The position numbers and the translations under genes were made by a program. DNA of 35,725 nt, from assembly GCA_012838515.1 (NCBI GenBank), contig DUPA01000264.1, positions 1 through 35,725 on the forward strand, written 5' to 3'. This DNA is from Natronincola sp. (GTDB lineage Bacteria; Bacillota; Limnochordia; Darwinibacteriales; Darwinibacteriaceae). Below the pieces are notes generated by a model. That model searched no databases, was not told the origin of the DNA, and saw only the letters and a list, made by a program, of their open reading frames with translations. This document shows positions 27,887 to 35,725 of the stretch, piece by piece. Every line of letters begins with the position of its first letter. Position 1 is the stretch's first letter.

Positions 27887-27930
27887 TTCTGGACTTATTC
27901 GGAAACAATAAAGTCCAGGGAGGGACAAAC

Positions 27931-28167
27931 ATGCTGGTATTAACTCGCAAAACCGATCAAAGTATAATGATCGGTGAAAACATAAGGATTGTTGTTGTGG
28001 ATGTTCGTGGAGATCAAGTTAAAATTGGAATTGATGCCCCAAGGGATATAGCCGTCCATCGCGAAGAAGTTTATTTGGAGATTAAGGCCGAAAATAGACG
28101 TGCAGTGCTAAAAAAGGATATTGATTTAGGTGCTTTAGAACGTGCATTGCGAGATTCTAAAGCCTAG
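27931..28167 (+). CDS. csrA: Carbon storage regulator CsrA
   Basis: MLVLTRKTDQSIMIGENIRIVVVDVRGDQVKIGIDAPRDIAVHREEVYLEI. Confidence 0.97.
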   Translation: MLVLTRKTDQSIMIGENIRIVVVDVRGDQVKIGIDAPRDIAVHREEVYLEIKAENRRAVLKKDIDLGALERALRDSKA

Positions 28168-28173
28168 TTTACT

Positions 28174-28200
28174 TAAGTTATATATTTATTATGCCGATAA
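28174..28200 (+). promoter_or_regulatory. Candidate sigma-28 (SigD/FliA-type) promoter upstream of flaG
   Basis: TAAG (28174-28177), exact 15-nt spacer, GCCGATAA (28193-28200). Confidence 0.75.
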
Positions 28201-28234
28201 AGAATATGACTAATGTTATAAGGGGTGAACTATT

Positions 28235-28630
28235 ATGAGTCTGAGGGTACAGTCGAATTCTGATGTGATAACTAAATTGGAACCTACAACACCTCGGCAA
28301 CTTACGGAAGTATCTCAAAAATCAGCTGCACTCGATCTAGAAAAAAAGCATAATGCTAAGCAGAGACTAGACGTAGATCACGACTTAAGTGAATACGAAG
28401 ATGCAACTTTAGAAAACGTAGAAACAGCCGTCAACGGTATTAATGGGGCTATGGAGTACGTTAATCGAGGTTTAAGGTTTTCGATTCACGAAGGTACTCA
28501 GCGGGTAATGGTCAGGGTTGTGGATGTTTTGACGGATGAAGTGATCAAGGAGTTGCCACCGGAGGCCGTCTTAGATACGGCTGCACGTATTCGCGAAATG
28601 ATCGGACTTTTAGTAGACGAGCGGGCGTAA
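28235..28630 (+). CDS. flaG: FlaG family protein
   Basis: NRGLRFSIHEGTQRVMVRVVDVLTDEVIKELPPEAVLDTAARIREMIGLLVDERA. Confidence 0.92.
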   Translation: MSLRVQSNSDVITKLEPTTPRQLTEVSQKSAALDLEKKHNAKQRLDVDHDLSEYEDATLENVETAVNGINGAMEYVNRGLRFSIHEGTQRVMVRVVDVLTDEVIKELPPEAVLDTAARIREMIGLLVDERA

Positions 28631-28648
28631 TAGTAAGGGGGTAATTCT

Positions 28649-29008
28649 GTGAGTGTTAATGCATATCAAGCTTATAAACAAACACAAGTTTCAACGGCTT
28701 CCCAAGGCGAGCTACTGATCATGCTATTTGATGGCGGTATTCGTTTTGCTAAGCATGCTAAAAAGCATTTAGAGGATGGCGATCTTGCACAGGCCAATGA
28801 TAAACTCATTCGGGCTCAAGATATTGTGAACGAGCTGATTCTTTCATTAAATCTTGATGTTGGGGAAATTGCCCAAAGTCTGCAGCAACTTTATACTTAC
28901 ATTTATGAACTTTTGGTACAGGCCAATGTGAAGAAGGAAACTAAGAAAATCGAAGAAGCTATTTACATGTTAACTGAATTGCGGGAGACATGGGAGCAGG
29001 TGGTGTAA
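28649..29008 (+). CDS. fliS: Flagellar export chaperone FliS
   Basis: NAYQAYKQTQVSTASQGELLIMLFDGGIRFAKHAKKHLE...LRETWEQV. Confidence 0.95.
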   Translation: MSVNAYQAYKQTQVSTASQGELLIMLFDGGIRFAKHAKKHLEDGDLAQANDKLIRAQDIVNELILSLNLDVGEIAQSLQQLYTYIYELLVQANVKKETKKIEEAIYMLTELRETWEQVV

Positions 29009-29014
29009 ACACCA

Positions 29015-29479
29015 ATGAAAGAGATCCGCGAGAAAATTTTAGAACTTGTCAATGCTTACGAACGGCAATTAATGTTTTATGAGCAAATTCGCGAGGTTGG
29101 CTCTCAAGAAAAAGATTTAATTGCTAAAGGCGATTTAGAGTCCCTACTAAAGGTGTTGCGGCAAAAGGGAGTTTATTTGAAAAATGCAACGGGACAAGAA
29201 ACAGAAATAAAGTCGCTTCAGGCATTGTTGACACGTCATTTCCAGTTAGATGAGTTCTCCATACCTCAATTAAAATCAAAGGCATCAGATCGTTATCAAG
29301 GGGATTTTGAACAATTGGAAAGCGTAATTAATAAATTAGTGCCTATGTTAGAGGAGTTAGAGAACCAAGAAAGACGCAATGAACAATCATTAAGTCGTTA
29401 TATAGATGCTACAAAGGTCCAAACTCCGGGGAGACCTCAGATCAAATTAGCGCGCACCGCTTATGAAAAAAAGAAGTAA
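29015..29479 (+). CDS. FliT/FlgN-like helical protein
   Basis: All-helical composition; immediately after fliS in the operon. Confidence 0.55.
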   Translation: MKEIREKILELVNAYERQLMFYEQIREVGSQEKDLIAKGDLESLLKVLRQKGVYLKNATGQETEIKSLQALLTRHFQLDEFSIPQLKSKASDRYQGDFEQLESVINKLVPMLEELENQERRNEQSLSRYIDATKVQTPGRPQIKLARTAYEKKK

Positions 29480-29502
29480 AAGGCTGAGGTAATTTCCAAT
29501 CC

Positions 29503-29532
29503 TTGACAAATGCAATTGTATTATGATAAAGT
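29503..29532 (+). promoter_or_regulatory. Candidate sigma-A promoter upstream of the cold shock gene
   Basis: TTGACA at 29503-29508 with an A/T-rich -10-like TAAAGT about 18 nt downstream. Confidence 0.5.
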
Positions 29533-29588
29533 TAAATTACCGGATAACTTGCGGCCGGAGTTTTACACTTTAGGAGGAATGTTTAATA

Positions 29589-29789
29589 ATGATTGGTAAA
29601 GTAAAATGGTTTAATGCTGAAAAGGGTTACGGATTCATTGAGCGCGATGATGGCGAAGGTGATGTATTCGTTCACTTTTCTGCGATTGAAGAAGAGGGAT
29701 TCAAATCTCTTCAAGAAGGCGAAAGCGTAGAGTTTGATATTGTATCAGGTGATAGAGGGCCGCAGGCATCCAATGTAGTTAAAATCTAA
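29589..29789 (+). CDS. Cold shock protein (CspA family)
   Basis: [31 protein letters not shown]. Confidence 0.97.
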   Translation: MIGKVKWFNAEKGYGFIERDDGEGDVFVHFSAIEEEGFKSLQEGESVEFDIVSGDRGPQASNVVKI

Positions 29790-29795
29790 TGGATA

Positions 29796-29828
29796 TTGGA
29801 CTGAGTATAAACTCAGTCCAATTTTTTT
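29796..29828 (+). terminator. Intrinsic terminator after the cold shock gene
   Basis: TTGGACTGAGT-ATAA-ACTCAGTCCAA followed by TTTTTTT. Confidence 0.92.
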
Positions 29829-29905
29829 GTTGAAGGATTATTGATGGTTAATGGATAATATTACTAATATAGGTTATCATACTTATCGTTGAAGGAGGAG
29901 TTAGG

Positions 29906-30454
29906 ATGGGTACTATTAGAATTAATATTTCAAGTAAAAATTTGGAGATTACACAAGCTTTAAGGGAGTATGTAGAAAAGAAAACTACCAAAATAGAAAA
30001 ATACATCAATGATAATCAGACTGCTACCGCAGAAGTCATGTTACGTACCGAACGGGGAGTTCATATCGCAGAGGTAACAATGAATTTATCCGGTATAATC
30101 TTGCGTGGTGAGGGTAAAACTTCCGATATGTATACATCAATTGATGCGGCAGTAAATCGTATCGAAAGGCAATTCAATAAATATAAGACGAAGATTTCCC
30201 GTAAAATTCACGGACCCAAGCTTGGCGAAGTGAGTGTTCCACCAACTGCTAAAGAAGCAGAAGCAGAATTTAGCCCTCGGATTGTGAGAACTAAGCGATT
30301 CGCTTTAAAACCCATGGATTCAGAAGAAGCGGTATTGCAAATGGAGTTACTGAGTCACGACTTCTTCGTTTTTAGAAATGCCCACAGTGGTGATGTGAAC
30401 GTGGTATACAAACGCCGTGATGGAAACTTCGGTTTGATCGAACCTGAGCACTAA
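29906..30454 (+). CDS. hpf: Long ribosome hibernation promoting factor
   Basis: INISSKNLEITQALREYVEKKTTKIEKYI; C-terminal VRTKRFALKPMDSEEAVLQMELLSHDFFVFRNAHSGDVNVVYKRRDGNFGLIEP. Confidence 0.95.
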   Translation: MGTIRINISSKNLEITQALREYVEKKTTKIEKYINDNQTATAEVMLRTERGVHIAEVTMNLSGIILRGEGKTSDMYTSIDAAVNRIERQFNKYKTKISRKIHGPKLGEVSVPPTAKEAEAEFSPRIVRTKRFALKPMDSEEAVLQMELLSHDFFVFRNAHSGDVNVVYKRRDGNFGLIEPEH

Positions 30455-30455
30455 A

Positions 30456-31571
30456 ATGAATAAACAAGTTAGTTTAGTAATCTTAGAAGGTGGCACTATT
30501 TGCGGTCATTTGGAAAAACAAATACAGATGGTGAGACAGGCATTGGTGTTTGATTTGATCGATAGGGCTCGGGAGGCGGGATATAATCATATTGTGGTTG
30601 GAACCTCGTACACTGAGTTAGCTGATGCTTTACAATTTAGTGAAGTGGACGTTTTCTTGGATCAATCAACGAATAAAGAACCTTTTCATTTTGGCCAACG
30701 GCTACAGGGGATAGTTAATAAGTATGATTTGAAAAAGGTTTTATATATGGGGGGAGCATCTGCTCCCCTAATTTCTTCTTCCGAATTAAAGTACATCAAG
30801 GAAGTCTTAGAACAGAATGAGGATGTCTTCATGGCCAACAACTATTATTCCGCCGATATAGTTGGCTTTACCCCGGGTAAAATACTTAATAGAGTTAGCT
30901 TGCCGATGATTGATAATAGTTTACCACTAAGCCTGGGTAATGATGGTGGCTTACGTTTTCTACCAATGCAGCGAACTTTGGGTTTAAATTTTGATGTGGA
31001 CACACCCACAGATATACTGATCATGTCGGTGCATCCCAATTTAGGATCACACAGCAAGAAGGTGGTGGAAACCCTTTCTTGGGATCTGGAACGGTATAAA
31101 GTTCTAAAAAATTTATTGAATGATCCCCGGAGTGAACTTGTTATTTATGGAAGGGTTGGTTCCAATCTATTTCAATATCTTGACCAAAATACCCGTTGTC
31201 GTATTAGACTTTATTCAGAGGAACGGGGAATGAAAGCCTTAGGACGCGATCTGCGAGGTGAGGTAAAAACCCTTATGGGTGAGTTAGCCCGGACTCTCGG
31301 TTTCAAAAATTTTTTTGAATTTTTATCTCAAATTGCTAACGGGGCGGTCCTAGACACAAGGGTATTGTTCGAACACTTTCAATGGAAACTAAGTCAAGCG
31401 GATCGCTTCGCATCAGATCTGGGCGAAGTAGACCTGATTGAACATGCAGGTTTGCGGGAGTTTACGTTAGCGGCCATAAATGCACCCATACCAATTCTTT
31501 TGGGCGGTCATTCTTTAGTAACGGGAGGGCTTTGGGCGTTAATTGATGCTAAAGAAAAAGGGACCGGATAG
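30456..31571 (+). CDS. Uncharacterised protein, possibly nucleotidyltransferase-like
   Basis: Long ORF starting 2 nt after hpf. Motifs such as VVGTSYTELADALQFSEVDVFLDQ and LKKVLYMGGASAPLISSSELKYI loosely resemble MobA/CofC-type NTP-transferases. Confidence 0.45.
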   Translation: MNKQVSLVILEGGTICGHLEKQIQMVRQALVFDLIDRAREAGYNHIVVGTSYTELADALQFSEVDVFLDQSTNKEPFHFGQRLQGIVNKYDLKKVLYMGGASAPLISSSELKYIKEVLEQNEDVFMANNYYSADIVGFTPGKILNRVSLPMIDNSLPLSLGNDGGLRFLPMQRTLGLNFDVDTPTDILIMSVHPNLGSHSKKVVETLSWDLERYKVLKNLLNDPRSELVIYGRVGSNLFQYLDQNTRCRIRLYSEERGMKALGRDLRGEVKTLMGELARTLGFKNFFEFLSQIANGAVLDTRVLFEHFQWKLSQADRFASDLGEVDLIEHAGLREFTLAAINAPIPILLGGHSLVTGGLWALIDAKEKGTG

Positions 31572-31647
31572 ACTTGTGGTTGCTAGGCGTTGCGTAGCAT
31601 AGTACAATGAATAGTGGAAGTGGGATATGTTATCGGGAGGTAGAATT

Positions 31648-34152
31648 GTGTTAAAAAGTATTAAGAACTTTTTTGATCCTACAGAACGGGAGTTAAAACG
31701 CCTGGCGGTTATAGTTGACGAGATTAATGAATTAGAAGCAAAAATGATGGCTGCAACCGATTTTGAATTATCCGGAAAAACGGATGAGTTTAGACGACGA
31801 CTCGAACAAGGCGAGACTTTGGAAGATTTATTGCCGGAAGCTTTTGCCGTTGTTAGGGAGGCTTCACGACGTGTGCTCGGCATGCGTCATTTTGATGTGC
31901 AATTATTGGGAGGAATCATTCTTCATCAGGGTCGCATTGCCGAAATGAAAACGGGTGAAGGGAAAACACTAGTTGCAACTTTGCCGGCCTATCTCAATGC
32001 TTTGACTGATCAAGGTGTTCATGTTATTACGGTAAACGACTATTTAGCCAGCCGCGACGCGGAATGGATGGGTCAAATCTATAAGTTTTTAGGTTTGGAC
32101 GTGGGCGTGGTTATTCATGGTCTTAGTTTTGAAGAGCGTCGCGAAGCGTATAATGCGCATATTACCTATGGAACTAACAATGAGTTTGGATTCGACTATT
32201 TGCGCGATAATATGGTGGTTTATGCAGATCAGATGGTGCAAAGACCCCTGCATTATGCGATTGTGGACGAAGTAGACTCAATTCTGATAGACGAAGCTAG
32301 AACCCCCTTGATTATCTCAGGTGCCGCGGAAGATTCTGCCCGGCATTATATGCAATTTGCCAAAATTGTCCCACAGCTAAAATCAGAAGAAGATTATGTC
32401 GTTGATGAAAAAGCAAAGACAATTGCCATTTCCGATGAAGGTGTGGCGAAAGTTGAAAAGATTCTTAATATAGAAAACCTCTTTGATGATACTAATTTCG
32501 AATTAAACCATTATCTAAATCAGGCATTAAAGGCAAAAGAACTTTTTGTCCGCGATCGGGATTACGTGGTTAAAGATGGAGAAGTGCTTATAGTTGATGA
32601 ATTTACCGGCAGATTAATGCCGGGACGACGCTATTCCGACGGGTTGCACCAATCCATAGAAGCTAAAGAAGGCGTATCTGTACTTCAAGAAAGCCAAACG
32701 CTGGCTTCCATAACGTATCAAAATTATTTCAGGATGTACAAAAAACTCGCAGGAATGACGGGTACAGCCAAGACAGAAGAAGATGAATTTAGAAAGATTT
32801 ACGGGTTTGATGTGGTGGTGATTCCCACCAATATGCCTATGATCAGAGAGGACTTTCCCGATGCGGTTTATAAAACGGCGGCGGGTAAGGCGCGGGCAAT
32901 CGTAGAAGACATTGCTGAGCGGCATGCTAAGGGTCAACCTGTATTGGTAGGTACCATAAGCATCGAGTCCTCCGAATTTTTCAGCATACTTCTGAAACGA
33001 AAGGGCATTCCCCATCAGGTTCTCAATGCTAAGCATCATGATCAAGAGGCCGAAATAGTAAAGCAAGCCGGTCAGCCCAGAACAGTTACCATAGCAACGA
33101 ACATGGCCGGTCGAGGAACAGATATTGTTTTAGGTGATGGCGTAGTTGGTCTCGGGGGTCTTCACATTATTGGAACTGAGCGCCATGAGTCCAGAAGAAT
33201 TGACAATCAACTTCGGGGAAGGGCTGGTCGTCAAGGTGATCCCGGCTCATCGAGGTTTTATGTGTCTTTAGAAGACGATATTATGCGATTGTTTGGATCT
33301 GAGCGAATTATGGGGATCATGGATCGACTAGGATGGGAAGACGACCAAGCGATTGATCATCCTCAGATTAGTAGAGCTATAGAAAATGCCCAAAAACGGG
33401 TTGAAAATCGTCATTTTGAAATTAGAAAACAAGTACTGGAGTACGACGATGTAATGAACCAGCAAAGGGAAGTCATTTATGCCCAACGTCGGGCTGTTTT
33501 GCTTAATGAAAATATAACCGAGCAGATTTACAATATGTTTGAACCGGTATTCGAAAGAGTAGTAAACGCTAACGCTGACGCAAAAGTTATTCCGGAAGAA
33601 TGGGATATAGATGCCATTCAGTTAAAGTATGAAGAAATAGTCGGCAAGCCCCTTGGTACGTCTAATGATGAATTGAGTATGCTCTCTCCGGAAGATACAG
33701 TTGCTCTATTGACAGACTCAGCTAGAGAAGCTTATAAAGAACGAACTGCAAAATACGGCGAAGAAATTCAAAGCCAAATTGAGAAATTCGTGCTACTACA
33801 GCTGACTGATCAAAAGTGGATGGATCATTTAAGGGGTATGGATGATTTGCGAGAAGGCATAGGTTTAAGGGCTTATGCTCAAAGAGACCCTCTACTTGAA
33901 TATCGCTTCGAAGCCTATGAAATGTTCCAACAAATGATTCACGCTATTCAGGAAGACTGTCTTAGTATGCTATTTAGAGTTCGCCCGGCTTCATCAGAGA
34001 CAAGTAAACCAAAGGATCGCTTAGCTGATGCTCATCTAAATCAAGGCGATTCCGTGCAGCCGCAACCTAGAAAAGCAGAAGATAGGATTGGTCGCAATGA
34101 TCCTTGTCCATGTGGAAGCGGGAAGAAATATAAAAGGTGCTGTGGGAGGTAA
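31648..34152 (+). CDS. secA: Preprotein translocase ATPase SecA
   Basis: [65 protein letters not shown]-terminal Zn motif [21 protein letters not shown] 31648 after GGAGGT preferred over ATG 31627. Confidence 0.97.
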   Translation: MLKSIKNFFDPTERELKRLAVIVDEINELEAKMMAATDFELSGKTDEFRRRLEQGETLEDLLPEAFAVVREASRRVLGMRHFDVQLLGGIILHQGRIAEMKTGEGKTLVATLPAYLNALTDQGVHVITVNDYLASRDAEWMGQIYKFLGLDVGVVIHGLSFEERREAYNAHITYGTNNEFGFDYLRDNMVVYADQMVQRPLHYAIVDEVDSILIDEARTPLIISGAAEDSARHYMQFAKIVPQLKSEEDYVVDEKAKTIAISDEGVAKVEKILNIENLFDDTNFELNHYLNQALKAKELFVRDRDYVVKDGEVLIVDEFTGRLMPGRRYSDGLHQSIEAKEGVSVLQESQTLASITYQNYFRMYKKLAGMTGTAKTEEDEFRKIYGFDVVVIPTNMPMIREDFPDAVYKTAAGKARAIVEDIAERHAKGQPVLVGTISIESSEFFSILLKRKGIPHQVLNAKHHDQEAEIVKQAGQPRTVTIATNMAGRGTDIVLGDGVVGLGGLHIIGTERHESRRIDNQLRGRAGRQGDPGSSRFYVSLEDDIMRLFGSERIMGIMDRLGWEDDQAIDHPQISRAIENAQKRVENRHFEIRKQVLEYDDVMNQQREVIYAQRRAVLLNENITEQIYNMFEPVFERVVNANADAKVIPEEWDIDAIQLKYEEIVGKPLGTSNDELSMLSPEDTVALLTDSAREAYKERTAKYGEEIQSQIEKFVLLQLTDQKWMDHLRGMDDLREGIGLRAYAQRDPLLEYRFEAYEMFQQMIHAIQEDCLSMLFRVRPASSETSKPKDRLADAHLNQGDSVQPQPRKAEDRIGRNDPCPCGSGKKYKRCCGR

Positions 34153-34156
34153 TCTT

Positions 34157-35237
34157 ATGCAAGAAATTTTAAAGGATCTCGGTCAACGGATAGACGAAAT
34201 GAGAGACTATCTTTGAAGTAGAAAACAAGCAGAGTAAACTATCTGAGTATGAAGAGAGAATGTTGGAACCCAATTTTTGGGATAACCAAGAATTAGCCCA
34301 GAATACAACAAAGAAAATTAGTGATCTAAAAAGAATTATTGGCCAATGGCAAGAGGTTCATACTCTATTTGAAGATGGCATGGTCTTTCTAGAATTATTT
34401 TTAGATTCGGGCGATCGATCTTTAGAAACTGAGCTAACGGGCATCTTACCGCAATTGCAAAAGGCTGTTGAGGAACTTGAACTTAAATCACTTTTAAGTG
34501 GGCAGTACGATGAGAATAATGCGATTTTAACAATTCACCCGGGTGCCGGGGGAACTGAGTCGCAAGATTGGGCTTCCATGTTATGGCGTATGTACACTCG
34601 CTGGGCTGAGAGCCAAGGATATACAGTTGAAGTTTTAGATTATCAGCCCGGTGAAGAAGCAGGCTTAAAGAGTATTACTCTATTAATTAGTGGTCTATAT
34701 AGCTATGGTTATCTTCGGGGAGAAAAAGGCGTACATCGCTTAGTACGTATTTCTCCATTCGATTCTTCCGGTAGAAGACACACTTCTTTTTCCTCTGTTG
34801 AAGTGTTACCTGAAATAGACGATGATTTAACTGTGGACATTAACGCAGACGATTTGAGGGTTGACACTTACCGCGCGAGTGGAGCAGGGGGACAGCATGT
34901 AAATAAAACGGATTCGGCAATTCGCATAACGCATTTACCTACGGGTATTGTTGTTCAGTGTCAATCAGAGCGCTCACAGCATGCTAATAGAGAAGCGGCC
35001 ATGAAAATATTGCGTGCCAGATTAATGGAGCGCCAAATAGAAGAGCAAAGGGAGAAACTCGAAAGCATTAAAGGGCAGCAACAAGATATTGCTTGGGGTA
35101 GTCAAATTCGTTCCTATGTTTTTTGTCCATATACAATGGTCAAAGATCACCGTACAAACGTGGAAACCGGAAATATTGATGCCGTAATGGATGGTGATAT
35201 CGAAATGTTTATTGAAGCTTTTTTAAAGCATCAATAA
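34157..35237 (+). CDS. prfB: Peptide chain release factor 2 with programmed +1 frameshift
   Basis: Frame 0: MQEILKDLGQRIDEMRDYL then TGA (CTT TGA at 34211-34216). Skipping T34214 gives EVENKQSKLSEYEERMLEPNFWDNQ..., continuous with the RF2 ORF; GGQHVNKTDSAIRITHLPTGI present. Confidence 0.95.
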
Positions 35238-35301
35238 TTTTCCCATAAGAACCGGCCTTTTTCACTTGGGAGTGGGAAGGGCCGTTTTAGGAGGAAGGTA
35301 C

Positions 35302-35646
35302 TTGAAACGGAACTGGCTTGTGGTAGTGTTAGCTTTACTTGTTTTGGGGATTGTGGCTATTCCGCGATTGGTGATAGTTCCTAGAGTTATTCAAGTAATC
35401 GAAGCTGAACTGAATAAAGAATTCGATTTAGCCAACGTCAAGATTCAAATGAAGGCGCCTTTAGGTTGGGAATTGCTCCTAGGTCGCATTCCGCAGTTAA
35501 TGGTTGAAGTGGAAAATATTGAGATAGACGGTCTAATTGTTGCGCAGACTATAATTAACGGAAAGAACATACTTTTTGATACCCATTCCTTACGGCAAAG
35601 AAATGAATATGTTTTTTCCGTTAATTATAGTATGCGCAACAATTAG
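35302..35646 (+). CDS. Membrane-anchored protein (possibly DUF2993-like), C-terminus disrupted by a terminal inverted repeat
   Basis: TTG start with AGGAGG RBS; N-terminal TM LVVVLALLVLGIVAIPRLVI; the last residues (SVNYSMRNN) are encoded by the inverted copy of the same gene. Confidence 0.45.
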   Translation: MKRNWLVVVLALLVLGIVAIPRLVIVPRVIQVIEAELNKEFDLANVKIQMKAPLGWELLLGRIPQLMVEVENIEIDGLIVAQTIINGKNILFDTHSLRQRNEYVFSVNYSMRNN

Positions 35647-35725
35647 ACCGTCTATCTCAATATTTTCCACTTCAACCATTAACTGCGGAATGCGACCTAG
35701 GAGCAATTCCCAACCTAAAGGCGCC
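35454..35725. repeat. Near-perfect inverted repeat: 118-bp arms (35454-35571 and 35608-35725), 36-bp spacer
   Basis: Manual alignment of the window end with its reverse complement; mismatches only at pairs 35547/35632 and 35565/35614. Ends at GGCGCC (35720-35725), mirroring GGCGCC at 35454. Confidence 0.95.

Noticed and set aside
32614-33066. Minus-strand ORF of 150 aa inside secA
   Set aside because: Fully antisense to the highly conserved SecA coding sequence; no RBS or recognisable protein features.
34260-35237. prfB starting at ATG 34260
   Set aside because: Conserved RF2 sequence extends upstream through the CTT TGA frameshift site to ATG 34157.

Overview
The window looks like ordinary chromosome from a flagellated Firmicutes-type bacterium, probably a diderm (two-membrane) lineage. 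That is suggested by an OmpM-like SLH/beta-barrel protein, a polysaccharide export protein with seven SLBB repeats, and a LolC/E + LolD-like ABC pair next to a lipoprotein gene. From left to right I read: the end of a YqgF/RNase H-like gene; an exopolysaccharide or envelope cluster (barrel, repeat protein, SLBB exporter, Wzz, BY-kinase, PHP phosphatase); a VanZ-like gene; thiI and a cysteine desulfurase on the minus strand; a Lol-like ABC system plus lipoprotein; a SAM-I riboswitch and metK; a second SAM-I riboswitch controlling metN-metI-metQ on the minus strand; a DegS/DegU-like two-component system; an HD-domain gene; comFA/comFC; a late flagellar cluster (yvyF-like, flgM, flgN, flgK, flgL, DUF6470, fliW, csrA, flaG, fliS, fliT-like); a cold shock gene; hpf; an uncharacterised gene; secA; prfB with a programmed +1 frameshift; and a truncated membrane-anchored protein. 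The observations most worth checking are: (1) metQ is split by one in-frame TAA, with a well-conserved 51-aa C-terminus continuing in the same frame; (2) the last 272 bp form a near-perfect 118-bp inverted repeat ending exactly at the window edge, probably a foldback or assembly artefact; (3) an orphan promoter and terminator upstream of comFA suggest a small RNA with a C-rich loop; (4) a hairpin lies between the fliW stop and the csrA Shine-Dalgarno; (5) there are diderm envelope signatures. I found no CRISPR array, transposon, phage or clear new defence system.
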